64,000 nt of DNA, taken from the NCBI GenBank assembly GCA_947683625.1, contig CANTUR010000673.1:434001-498000 (forward strand), read 5' to 3'. Shown here piece by piece: positions 14,601 to 26,924 of the stretch; position 1 is the stretch's first letter, and each line of letters opens with the position of its first letter. Source of the stretch: Mallotus nudiflorus (taxonomy: Eukaryota; Streptophyta; Magnoliopsida; Malpighiales; Euphorbiaceae). A program made the position numbers and the translations under genes. The notes beneath the pieces were generated by a model, which did no database searches, had not been told where the DNA came from, and worked only from the letters and a program-made list of their open reading frames with translations.

Positions 14601-17600
14601 TGCCGTATTCCATCCGAGCCATCAAATGAGAGTGTCCTATAAGCAGCCTCTTTTTTACATCCTGCTCAATTATTCCTTTACATTGAGAACCAATTGCAAT
14701 AGTCCCAGTATCCAAATCTTCTTTTATTCCCATTGAGATTGCTTTTCCTAGCCATTACATTATGCAAGTGAGTTTCCCAAGTAAAAAGTGCCTATTATTG
14801 AGTTCCTAGTCTCAGTGCACGTTACAACTCTTTACAAGATCATAGGAGTGCCCCTTTCTTAAAAGCCTTTTCCAATTTAATTATTATTATAGAGGTCCAG
14901 CTAAGAAGCTATTTTCCATCTTCTTCAAGTAAGTAAAAGCAGTTAAAGCCCACAGTATCTGCCAAGCTAGGTGAAGTTGATCTAGTTGCAGTTGGAGTTG
15001 CTGTCCGTGCAGAGCTATTTTCAATCCTTTTAAGAAAAAAAGTATTAAGCTAAGCCCATGCAATTACAGTACTTTTGAATATCTTACATCCTCTAGGCCT
15101 ATCCTTTGCCTTTAAGCAACTAGGATAGCAAGCAGGTAAGCTTTAGTAAACCCATTCTTTTTTAGAATCTTTTATGTAAGCACCACTGTGTTTGCAAGTT
15201 TGAGTCCTTATTTATGGCTTCGAGCTCAAGTAATCTCATCCTAAGAAAGCACCTTCTAGTATGATTATGGGGAGCAAACCAATAATCATTATCAAGTATA
15301 GCAAATTTCTTTTTAAAAGAGCAAACTATATCCTTTATCTTTATAGGCATTTATAGGTCTTTTGAAAAGTGAAAAGGCGGAATAAGGCAGGATAGGATAG
15401 GTCCAAAGCACAACCATATGAGCCTTCCACTCAAGCTAATAAATGCTTAGGGTTTGTCATTAGAGAGAATACCTTCCAGTAACTCTAGATATAAAGTACT
15501 ACTATTCAAGGTTTGGAACCCTACCGCAGCTATTAGAAGGCATAGAGGTAAGAACTCCCTATAGGCTTTGTGTATGAATGTTTACTTTTTTGTAATTAAG
15601 ACTTCTATTAAGTAGTAAAAGGCTTCCTTAAATAGGATTTCTGGTCCATCCATTCTTGCTATCAGACAACTGAACTACCTCTTTCTTCTTTCTTTTTATT
15701 TTAATTTATTCAATGTAATTGCTAAAAGAAGGAGCGATAAATAGAGAAGTTTAGAATGCTCTTGTTTTAGAATACAACACTTGTAAACTCTTATCTCCAT
15801 GGATAGAGGTACCTTAGATTATAAGCCCCTACATAAAGGACTTAGCTTAGGACTGCAGGAAAGAAGATAGCCACTTACACATGCACTAAACAATATATGG
15901 GGAAAGCCTCTTATCTAGGAGAAAGAAGGACATCCATATTGGCTTACATGGCTTACCTTTTTACTTATTCACCGATTAGAGAATAGTCGAATAATAGGGT
16001 GTTCAAAAAAGTTTTAAGAGTTAGTATCTAGGTATGACAAAAAGATCAGATTGCATAGAATTTGATGTGAACAAAGGGAATAAGCTAAAAGCCGCTTTCC
16101 CAACTCAATAAAAAAAGATGGTAGGAAGAGGAATGGAAAAGGGGTATCACAAAGGAACAGGCCAGGCATTTACGGGGAAAGATATCCTTCAAAGATATTC
16201 CACCTAGCAAGAAAGTTCTCTTATATGACAATACTAGATTGGCGAGACAAGAGAGAAAGCTTAGAAAGTAGTAAGGTGTTTATGGAGCTTGCCTGTAAGG
16301 TAGTGACTAGACCACTTGCATATCGATCTTACTCTCAAGGGAGTAATTACGATATGACCTAGGAACTTATAGAATACTAAACTTGGATAATTGGTAGACT
16401 GTTAGGAGAATGATTGGCTAAATCATTTGGTTCACTATGGAGAACCCTTTCCATGCTATGTTCCCAATAAAAAGCCATCATCCTTCTATAATTGAAGGAG
16501 AACCCACTACTGAACCAACTTTATAATCCACTAAATTAATGGAATGAACTAATCTCTATCTGCCTCTACTTGTGATGCTATGCATTGAACTCTATCTGCC
16601 TCTACTTGTGATGCATTACCTACCCTAACATATGAGTATAGTTTTAGTACTATAGACTATGGCAAAAATCTACTGGTGCCTTGCCTCTACTTGTTCTACG
16701 AATACCCATAGGTATGTACCAGGTGAGATACTAGTCTTACTACTCTTGATTGTGGGTAAGAAAGTCGTGCTAGTAAGATGTATCTATCTGTACGAGATGC
16801 TACCTATGCTCCTATATCCGCCCATGCCTTACCTTAACCTTAAACTATGATTGCCCCAATCAATACAGAGATCTCATTTGTTCCATACTACTTCATCTTT
16901 CCTTTACTAATTCCTTTTCTATTATTATCAAAACTTTTATTATGATTAATATATGTTCTTCACCCTTTGAGCTAACATCTAAGAAGAGTTCACATTCAAC
17001 TTCCTTACCTTAAAACCATGAGCAAAGTGACGCCGAGATGAATAAGATTTTCTTCTTTTTTAATCATTCCCTTAGTAGTTAAGTTCTATTCATTCACTTT
17101 AGAAGGGGTGGGTAACCCTTGTTCTTCTCACCTTTGGCTTGAGCCAATAGAAATGACTTAATCAAAAGAGAGAACCCCTTTTAATGGGATTAACTAGATC
17201 CACTTTAAGTTAGCCTTATTCGGGTGAATGTCTATACTTATCCCTTTCTTCTTTAACTAGTCTTTAGCATTCTCATTCCCTTTCTTTATTTCTAGCTTAG
17301 CCTAATAACTCCTTCTTATTGATAGCACAGGTGAGAACACCCCTAATGAGCAAGCTTCACTAGTATCCCAAGATTGAGGTGCAGAGCGAACTTCTGCTAT
17401 CTACTTACTCTTGCCATTGAGAGGGGATGAGTCAATACCTATAAAAGAAAGTGCTCTTATTCCCGAGATCAGGGCATCAATTGCTTAAATTAGAAGTGCA
17501 TACCTAGTAGCAAAGGTCTAAATGGGATTGGATCTTTTCATGTTAATCAAACATTGGGATAGCCTTCAATCATAAGCTTCCTTTAGTCAAGAATAATATA

Positions 17601-18390
17601 TGTTGGTAACTAATAATAGTATCTGTTGGACTTATGCTTTAGTCCTTCTTTATTCAATTCATTATATGTCTTTGATTCCCTATCTTCTTTGACCTTTCTT
17701 TAGAGCTCTAACAATCCTAAGCTGGAATCAGTAGTGGCTCCTAATGGACCAATCTACTATCATATGGTAAGGAAAACATTGCTCTTCCTTAACCTTCTTC
17801 TACCTTTGAAGATAGCAAGGGCATTAAAGCAATACCTAGGACTAATCATTAAAGCAAGTCAAAGCGTGGATAAGGAGTAATGAGAGGATTGGACTAGTAG
17901 CATTCTCTTTCTAGTATGTCTTTCTTAGCTATGACTTAGCTTAGCTCTTAGGGATAGATCTTCCTCCCCCTTCCATGATCTTAGGCACAATAAGGCTCAC
18001 TAAGAACCCCATGTAGTAATCCTTCCTCTCTTAGTATTCAAAGCATGGACAAAAAGGGAAATTTTCTATGAATAGAATCAATCCCTTCTCAAGAACCTTA
18101 GGAAGAGTGAACAAGCACAGTACAGGGATCAAACTGGAAGGAAGAAAGTAGCCAATTCTCTTTATAGCTAGTCTTCCTTTACCTATATAGATTCTAGGTG
18201 ATAGAAGAAGAATCACATGTATGCATGCTAAGTGTGGGCAAGCGAGGACAAGAAAAAGCTATGGAATAGATGATGTCCTTGCTTTGGCATTCAATAAGTA
18301 GTTCAAGTTGTAAGTAGGCTAAATAGGCATGTATGCTTTCTTGCCATAAATTCTTCCTTTTATTTTCATTTTAGGACAGAGGAGTATTGA
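11671..18390. other. AT-rich decayed DNA, no gene recognised
   Basis: About 6.7 kb with only short frames. I could not match any frame to a mitochondrial, plastid or transposon protein. A TA-rich run lies near 12970-12982 and a short tandem duplication at 16554-16614. The texture is the same as around rrn26, so I infer it is the upstream flank of the rrn26 locus in the ancestral mitochondrial genome. Confidence 0.3.
16554..16614 (+). repeat. Short tandem duplication, 36-bp period
   Basis: The segment CTCTATCTGCCTCTACTTGT, with its following GATGC, occurs at 16554 and again at 16590. The first 25 bases of the two units are identical. The perfect match suggests a recent slippage event compared with the heavy decay around it. 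Confidence 0.9.
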
Positions 18391-18420
18391 CCACTTATTT
18401 GAATGCATTCAAATAAGTGG
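18391..18420. repeat. Perfect 30-bp palindrome
   Basis: The half-site CCACTTATTTGAATG is followed directly by its exact reverse complement with no spacer. A short T-run (GTTTTTAA) follows, so on the plus strand it looks like a stem with a U-tail. Plant mitochondrial transcripts can end near stem-loops, so it could be the relic of a 3'-end processing signal upstream of rrn26. It could also be the head-to-head junction of two inverted-repeat tips. No function can be claimed. Confidence 0.9.
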
Positions 18421-19164
18421 GTTTTTAATATCTTTTTATATGCTCTTTAGTGGGAGGATAGATAGTAAAGCAGCAACCTCTTTGAGCTCTTAACAAATCC
18501 CCTATGGAGGTAGTCTTATAAAAAGTTGCTTTAGCGAAGATAAGCCTAAGGCATAGGCCTATGCTATCTATTCTATTTGGATGACCTTACCTTAATAAGA
18601 AAATAATCCTGGATTAACCAATTCATCAATCTGATAAAGAGCTCCCTCTAAAGGCAAAGAGAGGAGTCAAGAGCAAGATCAGCAAACAGCGGGGGGTCGG
18701 GAGATCTGGGCTTTATAGAGCTTAGGAAAGCACCAGAGGGAGAAAGGTCAACAAGATCATAGCCGAGAGCTTAATTACAAGATGGAAGAGATAAGGTAGG
18801 AAGGGCTAGCAAAAAAAGGAAGGGCTGGAGGAACTTCTCGCAATGGATAAAAACATCTTTAGTAAGGTTAGCCCCATCTCATTCAAAAAGAGAAAGGGTT
18901 GGTCCATCAGTTAGTTTCTATCAACTTGCCCTTTTATTTAATCTAGAAAGGACTACTTCTTTCTTAGAAAAAATTAAATAAGAGAAGTACGCATAGAAAA
19001 GAAAGGTTTTGACTCGAGGTTGAGTAAATAAAAAAAAAAAGCTTTCTCTAGGTCTAATAAGAAAGCATTCATTCATGTTAGGAAATGTAATTGTTAAAGT
19101 AGTTGCTTGTACTCTTATTTTTATTAAGGATTGGATTGGTGTTCAGTGTACCTTAGTAGAATAT

Positions 19165-22100
19165 CAAAATGCATTGGATGGATGCCCGAGCATTGAGAAT
19201 GAAGGACGCTTTCAAAGGCAAAAGGCCATGGGGAGATACCCTATATGATCCATAGATCTCCGATTGGGAAACTGTATCCAAGCTCTATGGCTAGTCTGTG
19301 CTCTTTAGACATTTAAAACTTAACAAATTGAAACAACTGAGTAGCTAAAGGAAGGGAAATCAACCGAGACACTGTTAGTAGCGGTGAGCAAGAGTAGATT
19401 GGGGGTTTGAAGAAAAACAAAGACGTCTTGTTAGAGCCTAAATAAAGTGTTCACTTTTTTTTTTCAAGTTTCATTTGATTAGTTGTGGATTGGATGATAG
19501 CAAAACCAAGCAAGTCCTTTAACTTGATATTATATTAGTAAAGGGCGCATTGAACTATAATTGTGAAGAGGTTGGAAGATCTTGCCAAAGAACATGATAG
19601 CCCTGTAGATTCATTGCCATGGTCTGATCCTTCCTAATAAAACATGACATGTTCAAATTCTGAGTGCTTTTATGCTAGAAAGGTGGCCTACCCTCTAAGC
19701 CTAAGTATTCCTCAATGATCGATAGTGTACAAGTACTATAAGGGAAAGTTGAAAAGAACCCTAAATAGGGAGTGCAATAGAGAACCTAAGATCTAATGTA
19801 AATAATCAATCAAAGGAGCTGTTTAAGTAGAGCCTTTACTTAATATTCTATTAGTAAAGTGCACTTACTCTAACGATGTACCTTTTGCATGATGGGTCAG
19901 TGAGGAAATGGGAATAGTGCCTTAAGCCATTAGGTGTAGGTGCTTTCCAGAGGTGGAATGAATCTTATAGTTCTTCCTATTTGACCTGAAACTGATCGAT
20001 CTAGCCACGAGCAGGTTGAAGAAAGCTTTAACAAGCCTCGGAGGACCGAACCCATGTATTTGGCAAAATACAGGGATGACTTATGGCTAGGGTTGAAAGG
20101 CCAACCAAGATTGGATATAGCTAGTTTTCCATGAAATCTATTTCAGTAGAGCATATAATGTTGATGGCCTAGGGTAAAGCACTCAATGGGCTAGGGTAGC
20201 CCCATTTTGCCTTACCAACCTTATGGAAACTCCAAATACATGCCTAGATCATTTGTACAAATAGACTTTTAGGGTGCTAAGATCTAAAGTTGAGAGAGAA
20301 ATAACTCAGATCGTACGCTAAGGTCCCTAAGCAATCACTTACTGGAAAAGGAAGTGATTGAGCGATGATAACCAAGAGGTGGGCTTGGAAGCAGCCATCC
20401 TTTGAAGAAAGAGTAATAGCTCACTGGTCTAGCTCCATGGCACCAAAAATGTATTAGGGCTTAAGTGATTCACCAAAGTGATAAGACCTTGAAAGCTATT
20501 TTTTCAAGTGTCAGTAGTGGGACGTTGTGCCAATCGGGGAAGGTTTTTGGTGACAAGACCTGGAGATATCAAAAGTGAAAATGCTAACATGAGTAATGAG
20601 AAATCCTATGAAAAACATGATTGCCTACTAGTGGAAGGCTTTCTGCATTCAGTCAATCTACACAAAGTGAATCAGTCCCTAAGGAACCCCCCTGAAAGGG
20701 CTACCGTCAGATGGGTACACAAAAGTGATGAAGTTGCTTCGACTATAGAACCATGCCTGTCTATTGGAGCAAATTGGATGATCAGGCTGAGGACTACCCC
20801 TTCTTCGCTTTGCTTCACTCTCCTTTCCTTAATATGAACCTTGATTCATTAAAGCCTTTCTAACTCGGCTTGGCCCTGTCGTGAGTTTGTTTTTAGTTGC
20901 AATTGTTGTTATAGTCAACAAGGTTGAAACCTCCAAGAAAAAACTTTGAATTGGGAGGGCGATCCTCCCATGAACTGACCGTACCCCAAACTGACACAGG
21001 TGAACAAGTAGAGTTTACTGGGGCACTTAAGAGAACCATGTCAAAGGCTCGACAAAATGACCCCGTAACTTCGGGAGAAGGGGTACTCTCCTATCTTTTG
21101 ATTAGGAAAGCATCACATACCAGGAGGTAGTGACTATTTATTAAAAACATAGGACTCTTATAAGTGGTAACATGATGTATAGAGTTTGACACCTACCCGG
21201 TGCTATGAATGCTTTGAATGGAAGCCTCGGTAAACAGCGATAGTAACTCTAACTATCCTAAGGTATTGAAATTCCTTGTCGCATAAGTAGCGACCTACAC
21301 GAATGGTGTAATGACTACCCAATTATCTCTGACATGGACCTGGTGAAATTAAATTCTCTATAAAGATGCGGAGCACCAACGGCTAGACGGTAAGACCCCA
21401 TGCACCTTAACTATACCTTCATAGTGACAACCTTGATCAAATGTGTAGGATAGGTGGGAGGTGGTGACACACAATGACCAATCCTGAAAGACCAGTCTTT
21501 CATTTAAGGATGCCTAACCACCACACTAAAAAATCCAAGGGGGGGGTTAGGACATTGTGAGGTGGGTAGTTTATTTAGGACGAATGCCTCCTCAAGAGTA
21601 ATGGAGGTGTACAAAGGTAGGCTAAAGCTAAGATTCGGCTCTTGAGCATAATAGTATAAGCCTGCCTAATTATGAGATCAACTAGTTGAACAAAGATAAA
21701 AGTCAACCATAGTGATGCAGGAGTCCTATGTGGAAGGGCTCTTGCTTAACATTTCAAAGGTACGCTAGGGATAACAGACTGATGACTCCTAAGAGCTCTT
21801 ATCGATGGAGTAATTTGGCACCTCGATATTGACTAATCATATCCTGGGGTTGAAGAAGGTCCCAAGGGTTCAATTGTTTGCTGATTCATAGGGTACATGA
21901 GTTGGGTTTAGAACATCGTGAGATAGTTTGGTTCTTATTTACCATTGGTGTTAAAAGGAGAGTTGCGAGGAGCCAACCCTAGTATGGGAGCACTATGTTA
22001 GGCCAACCTATGGTGTACTAATTGTTATGCTAATAGTAGCATCAAGTGGCTAAGTTGGTGTGGAAGAACTACTGCGCTGTGGGAAATCCTTCTCTATACA

Positions 22101-22195
22101 AGTTCTCAAATAAGGTTTTTGAACAGAACTTTGATAGGTGAGAGGTGTAAGCACTACGAGGTGTAAAGCGATCTCATACTAAATAAAACTACTTT
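19165..22195 (+). pseudogene. rrn26: Mitochondrial 26S rRNA (rrn26) pseudogene
   Basis: The whole stretch is collinear with plant mitochondrial large-subunit rRNA. It runs from the 5' domain (ATCAAAATGCATTGGATGGA) through domain II (GCTAAGGTCCCTAAGCAATC near 20320) and domain IV/V (GCATAAGTAGCGACCTACAC near 21281) to the 3' end (GAGAGGTGTAAGCACTACGA near 22140). It is not functional. The peptidyl-transferase segment at 21761-21785 reads CTAGGGATAACAGACTGATG where the family has CCGGGGATAACAGGCTGATG. The sarcin-ricin loop at 21981-21995 reads AGTATGGGAGCACTA in place of the near-universal AGTACGAGAGGACC. Most changes I noticed are C to T or G to A. The length, about 3.0 kb, is slightly below that of working angiosperm copies. 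The ends are set by similarity and may be off by tens of bases. The 60-110-codon frames inside it are incidental. Confidence 0.93.
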
Positions 22196-22554
22196 CACTT
22201 TCCATAACCAAAATGAAAGAAAGTAAACATGTTCCTGCAATTGCAATTAGTCTCGCTACCTCTTTAGTTGCCACCCCTACTTGCTCATTCGCAATAACTA
22301 CCACAAGAAAGTTGCACCTATCTCTAATAGGGCTTATGCACTCCATGAATTTCTTATGTTATAGGGTCTTGAAGACTGAATTTAGTTGCCAACCATAGTC
22401 AACATGTTGAAAAAGCCCTTTTCATAATAATAAGGTAAGCTTTATAGCGTAAATCAGGTGACAACCCCTACTTACTAAGCACTGGTTCTATCCTGGCCAA
22501 GCAACCAAAGCTAAGGACCTAGGTAGGAATAGTTAAAGAAAGAGAAAGGGAAGA

Positions 22555-22628
22555 AGCGGGGTAGAGGAATTGGTTGACTCATAAGGCCCAGAACCTAAAG
22601 ATTGCAGGTTCGAATCCTATCCCCGCCT
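22555..22628 (+). pseudogene. trnfM: Initiator tRNA-Met (trnfM) pseudogene
   Basis: A 74-base cloverleaf is recognisable. The 7-base acceptor arms are AGCGGGG and CCCCGCC, with the unpaired A1:C72 position expected of an initiator. The T-arm is GCAGG-TTCGAAT-CCTAT. Plant mitochondrial genomes often carry trnfM downstream of rrn26, as here. It is inactivated: the anticodon loop (22587-22593) reads CCCAGAA where the family has CTCATAA, so U33 is lost and the anticodon CAT has become CAG. The anticodon stem TAAGG/CCTAA also has a mismatch. Identification is firm from whole-length resemblance; loss of function is inferred from the loop. Confidence 0.9.
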
Positions 22629-22984
22629 TGAGATGCTAGGTTAGTTGTGCCCTAACTCAGTCCTTTGAGTCATTTTTTCCCTTTTTTAAAGAAAGAAAAG
22701 GTCGACCTTTACTTTGTAATTGAAATGGACACTAAAAAGAAAGGATTTTTCTAATGACTAGTTCTGGTAGTGAGTTATAAAGGGATTGACTCTTAGTCAA
22801 ATAGGGAATAAATAAGGTAGAGCCCTTTTAAACCTAGTTGTTCCTCCGTAGTCTAGAGGCTAGGTAAGCCAACCCATTCCTACCTGATATACATCGAATG
22901 AATTACTTCATCCTATAAACTCCCCACTTATCTTTTATTTTGAATATTTCAATTGAATAAAGGATTTAAAAGAAAGAAATTATA

Positions 22985-23830
22985 CATCAAATAAAAAATA
23001 ATATTTTGTGGTGGAACAAATTATCTCTTATTTCCCCCTCGAATATACTCTTCTTTTTTTTTCTAAGGGAATCTTATTATCTTCCTTTGATTGGTGAACC
23101 AATCCTTTGAATCTGGTACCAATAGGACCCCAAAATAAAAAATTTTAAGTCCTTTCAACCAATCAATATGACCTCATAGGGCAGCTTTTGCTAAAACTTG
23201 CTTCTGATATGAAACTTTATGTATTCAAAGATGTTATCATTATTCTTGAAAAGATGGCTCAGTAAGAGATCGCTTCTTCCAAAGAACAACCCATTCGTTC
23301 TGCTCGCAATAATTCGATTAGTTCTTAGGGTGAAAAAACATTTGACATTCCATCTTCTAAAACCAAGACTTTGGATTTTTTTTGGCATACATTAATCACT
23401 ATATGCCTATTATGGATATGCACTCCTTAGGATCAATAAAGCCTTTTCTTTATCTTATTAACCAAAGAGAGATAGCTTTGGGCTATGGTTAGCTTAGCAC
23501 CAATAAAAAAAAACCTCCAAGGGCTTTTTTGAAGCACATGTCATATGTTTGCTCCAACCCTAAAATCTTTCTTTTAGTTTCATCGATATTGAATTAATCA
23601 AATGAACTTCAAACATCCATTCCACTTTTGGAAGTCCTTGAGTTATATCACCAAATCTCCATTTTTCATATAGAAATGTAACTAATTTCTCGCCTCCGTG
23701 AAGGATTTCTCCATAATGACCATGAATGGTTACTTCTAAGGTGGCCAAATATGGCTTAGTCAATCTTATTACTCATGAATCAAGATGAAGAATTAGAACT
23801 TGACCTTCTTTTCTTTTATGAGCAACATTA
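22985..23830 (-). pseudogene. rpoC2: Plastid rpoC2 3'-end fragment (pseudogene)
   Basis: Minus-strand translation gives the C-terminal part of the plastid RNA polymerase beta'' subunit in order: KPYLATLEVTIHGHYGEIL, ITQGLPKVEW, SISMKLKERF, then after frame changes HNRHI, KVLVLEDGMSNVFSP, LLRAERMG, SFISEASF, and finally FEGEIRDNLFHH close to the usual C-terminus. At least three frameshifts and several stops break it. Only about the last quarter of the gene is present. It lies right after mitochondrial trnfM, so it may have entered the mitochondrial genome first, as plastid-derived insertions often do in plants, and then moved to the nucleus. Direct plastid-to-nucleus transfer is the alternative. 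The adjoining 22690-22980 and 23831-24207 are not identified. Confidence 0.9.
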
Positions 23831-24212
23831 AACCTTAGGCTATTTTCACAAATAAAGTTGCTAACTCTATTGATTCGGAGAATTTGGATACTATCTCACA
23901 TAAACTCCTCTATAGTTCTCCCCTTCATAGATAAAGGAACAAAATGGCCCACCATTATCGAGAACCTCAAAGCCTCAAGCTTAGTAGTAAGGTTTCAAAA
24001 AATGTGACATGTCGAGAAAGGATCATTAACACATGTACCCCTTTTGAGATGAGAGGTACCTCAAGAAAACAAGTAGGGTGAATATAAGTTAGATCCTTTA
24101 TCCTATGCATGGGATAGAATGTGAACAACAAAATACATTTTAAGGTTTGAATAGTAAGGAGGTCACCCAAGCCATCCAAAGCCTTCCACTCTAATTTTTA
24201 GGACCACATAGA

Positions 24213-25730
24213 TGTTAGTGATATGCACTAGGTCAATCATTTGATTATGTATTGACTTTCTTATTTTATTAATAAAGAGGTATTTCATTATCATTTGATT
24301 TTATGATAATTTTATGAATGGTTAATTCTTACAAAGGCCATCAAGTATGTGACTTGATAGTAAAACCCTTAGATTAAAATAAGAGTTCTATTCTAATTAT
24401 CCCTAGCCATTTATTAATTATATAAATGATAAAGTATTAAGGCTAGTATGATATTGACTGATGGTTATGTTTTACTAATAATGAATATGAGATATTAAGT
24501 TAACTCATAGGTACATAATGAGAGATCATGTACTGGATTGACCCACTACGAGAATACTGCATAGACTTTTGTCATAAGTATTTCTCATCACAGTAATTTT
24601 ATTTTGGTATTTCTATATAGATATTTTATGTTTTGACACATTCTAACATTGTCTTTAACTGGACGATTAGATAGGATGTTGTTGGATGTGAAATTAGTTC
24701 TGTGAGGAATATGAGTGATTTAGAAGGAATTTATCCCTCATTAATATGAGAAAGATATCTATGGGCCCCTTGATGAGATAGATTGAAGGAAAATGCATGG
24801 CCATGTTGAAATGAATTGATAAAGAGTTATCATTTTCAGTCTACTTGGAATCAAGTTAGAATATTGAACTATATAAGGATGACATTCTATGCCTTATGTT
24901 CAATTAAGATATCATGTGATAAAGGGACAATAAAATTCACTGTAATTAGTTTATGTCAGATTATTAACTTCACATGAATTGGTTAGTCATAATGTCTTGC
25001 TAGAGGCCACTTATGACTTGTAGGCCTAAATAGAGATTTATGCCAATGTTATGTGAACCTACATGGTCACACACTTAGAACAAGCCCAAAATGATTATGA
25101 GTTTAATAAGCCCAAAATAAACTCAATGGAAATAAATAATTAAAGTGTTTTATTTATTTATTTATTTGTTTATTTATTTAAGATAAATGTTATTTTAAAT
25201 AAATAAATAAATAAGATATTATTTCTGATTTGTTTTTAAAACAAAATCAGAATGTAATCAATGGAAATTACCAAAAAGGTTTTTGGTAGGTGAAACCCTA
25301 ATTTGGAGTCTATAAATAAATTATATTCTCTAAGGTTTAATAGTTTTGTTTTCCTTGCCTCCAAAAATGGTTTTCTCTCTTCCTAGAAAACAAACATAGA
25401 TTTTTTCTTTTGTTCTTGATTTGTGAGACAATAAAAAAGGTTGCTAGCACATACTCCAATTTGTATTGTGAAGGGATGTTTGTGTAGATACCTATAGAGG
25501 ATGCATCCTTTTGGAGACATCTTGATCCGAACAACCAAAGTAAAAAGCTTAAGGTAAGGTGTCACTGGTGTGAACCTCCTCTCATCCTTTTAGAAAATCT
25601 TGCCTCTTTTGCATTTTAGTGAGATTCTTGAAACTCTAGTTTAATCAAGTAGTAAAATTACATGGATCCAGGTTTGGGAACGTGATAAAATTTTAATTTT
25701 CCACTGCGTTTGTATCATGAAACCCCAACA
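24213..25730 (+). mobile_element. Solo LTR, copy B, with 5-bp target duplication
   Basis: This 1518-bp second member of the family seen at 10120-11665 has the same orientation and the same ends (TGTTAGTGATATGC to CATGAAACCCCAACA). The direct repeat ATAGA at 24208-24212 and 25731-25735 is a perfect target-site duplication that differs from copy A's GTTTC. The two copies are therefore independent insertions and not a segmental duplication. Relative to copy A it lacks a block of about 25 bases near 24608 and has smaller indels. A TATA-like ACTATATAAGG lies near 24868. No internal element sequence adjoins it. Confidence 0.93.
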
Positions 25731-25735
25731 ATAGA

Positions 25736-26924
25736 CAGTATGGCCCAATTTTGCATAGGACATTCTATCTTGGTGTCATTCATTTTGCGGTTAGTGTCAA
25801 GGTGGCAATGATACCTTTTATATAGCACCTTTCTTTCTCATCTTTATGTTTTTTCCCCTTTTACCAGATGTTGCCGAGTCCTTCTATAGGATAGAGATTC
25901 ATTATGGCAAGGGCATATCGACATGACCCATATGTGCTAAAGTGCATAATGTTTATAGCTAGGTTCGCATTTAGCTTAAGTAGACGAGTGGTTACTGCCA
26001 CTATAACGCTTGCGTACCTAAGAGATAGTGGTATTAGATTTTCTATAGGGATTGTTGTCACCATACTCGCCTAGCTAATTCGATACTAGCATCTAGAAGC
26101 AGTGCTGCCATAAGAGAGTGCTGCAAAGACACCCTCTCTCATAGAACACTTAAAAATGCATTTTATATTATCATCATAAGGTAACGATGAAAGAGGCCCA
26201 TGAGCCCCATCGTATCAAGCCATACATTCATGTGATTGAGACTATACGATACCATTAAAAGTAGAAACTGTCACTTTTTCAAAGCCTTACTTCACCATTA
26301 TAGGTTATCCTTCTGCTTAATGGAGTCAGAGATGGCAATGATTTTCTATCATAAATAGTAGATTGTTCTCAATATTAATAAATCAACTGACTTTTTCTAG
26401 TTTATTTTAGGCCTCTTTCTTTTGTTCTTTTGCATGCGAAGATGTTCAATGTATAGGGGAATGGACCGCTAAGGGAGTATTCATCCCAATTCTAAATACT
26501 CAAGATGCAACATATGACCACCTCTTTTATAGGGGTTCAAGCTGGTAAAGAATCTCCATCTTGAGAGTTAGAGCTTGATGTTGGAAAACCCAACCCAATT
26601 TCTATTCAAGGTTGCCACTTAGCTTAATTGGCTAATGATGGGGAAGGGCCTTACCTTGGGTCGAGTCTCACCTTACTAGACAAAGGAAGGTCAAAAGGCA
26701 AAGAGCGCATTCTATGCTTAGTGGTTTAGGCTTTGGAAATAGACAATTAGTTAGCTAGTCTAGAGACTTTTTGGTAAACCCCTTCCTCTCTTTTAGATTA
26801 CCCACTTCCTCAAACATTAAGCCTTAGATCAATCAAGCTCTCATTAATGACTTTACTTCCTTGAAACAATCACGAAGTACATATTGAATAAATTTACCAT
26901 AAGCACCACACTATGCACATTAAG
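25736..26924. other. Unassigned DNA between solo LTR and LINE remnant
   Basis: Only short frames are present and none is recognised. The right-hand part could include further decayed LINE sequence upstream of the readable domain, but I could not trace any reverse-transcriptase motif in it. Confidence 0.3.

Noticed and set aside
20508..21130. Open frames of 109 and 68 codons
   Set aside because: They lie inside the rrn26 pseudogene and follow rRNA sequence exactly, so they are not proteins.
22835..22900. tRNA-like start TTCCTCCGTAGTCTAGAGGC
   Set aside because: It lacks a T-arm and a plausible anticodon stem, and lies in the probable spacer beyond rpoC2.
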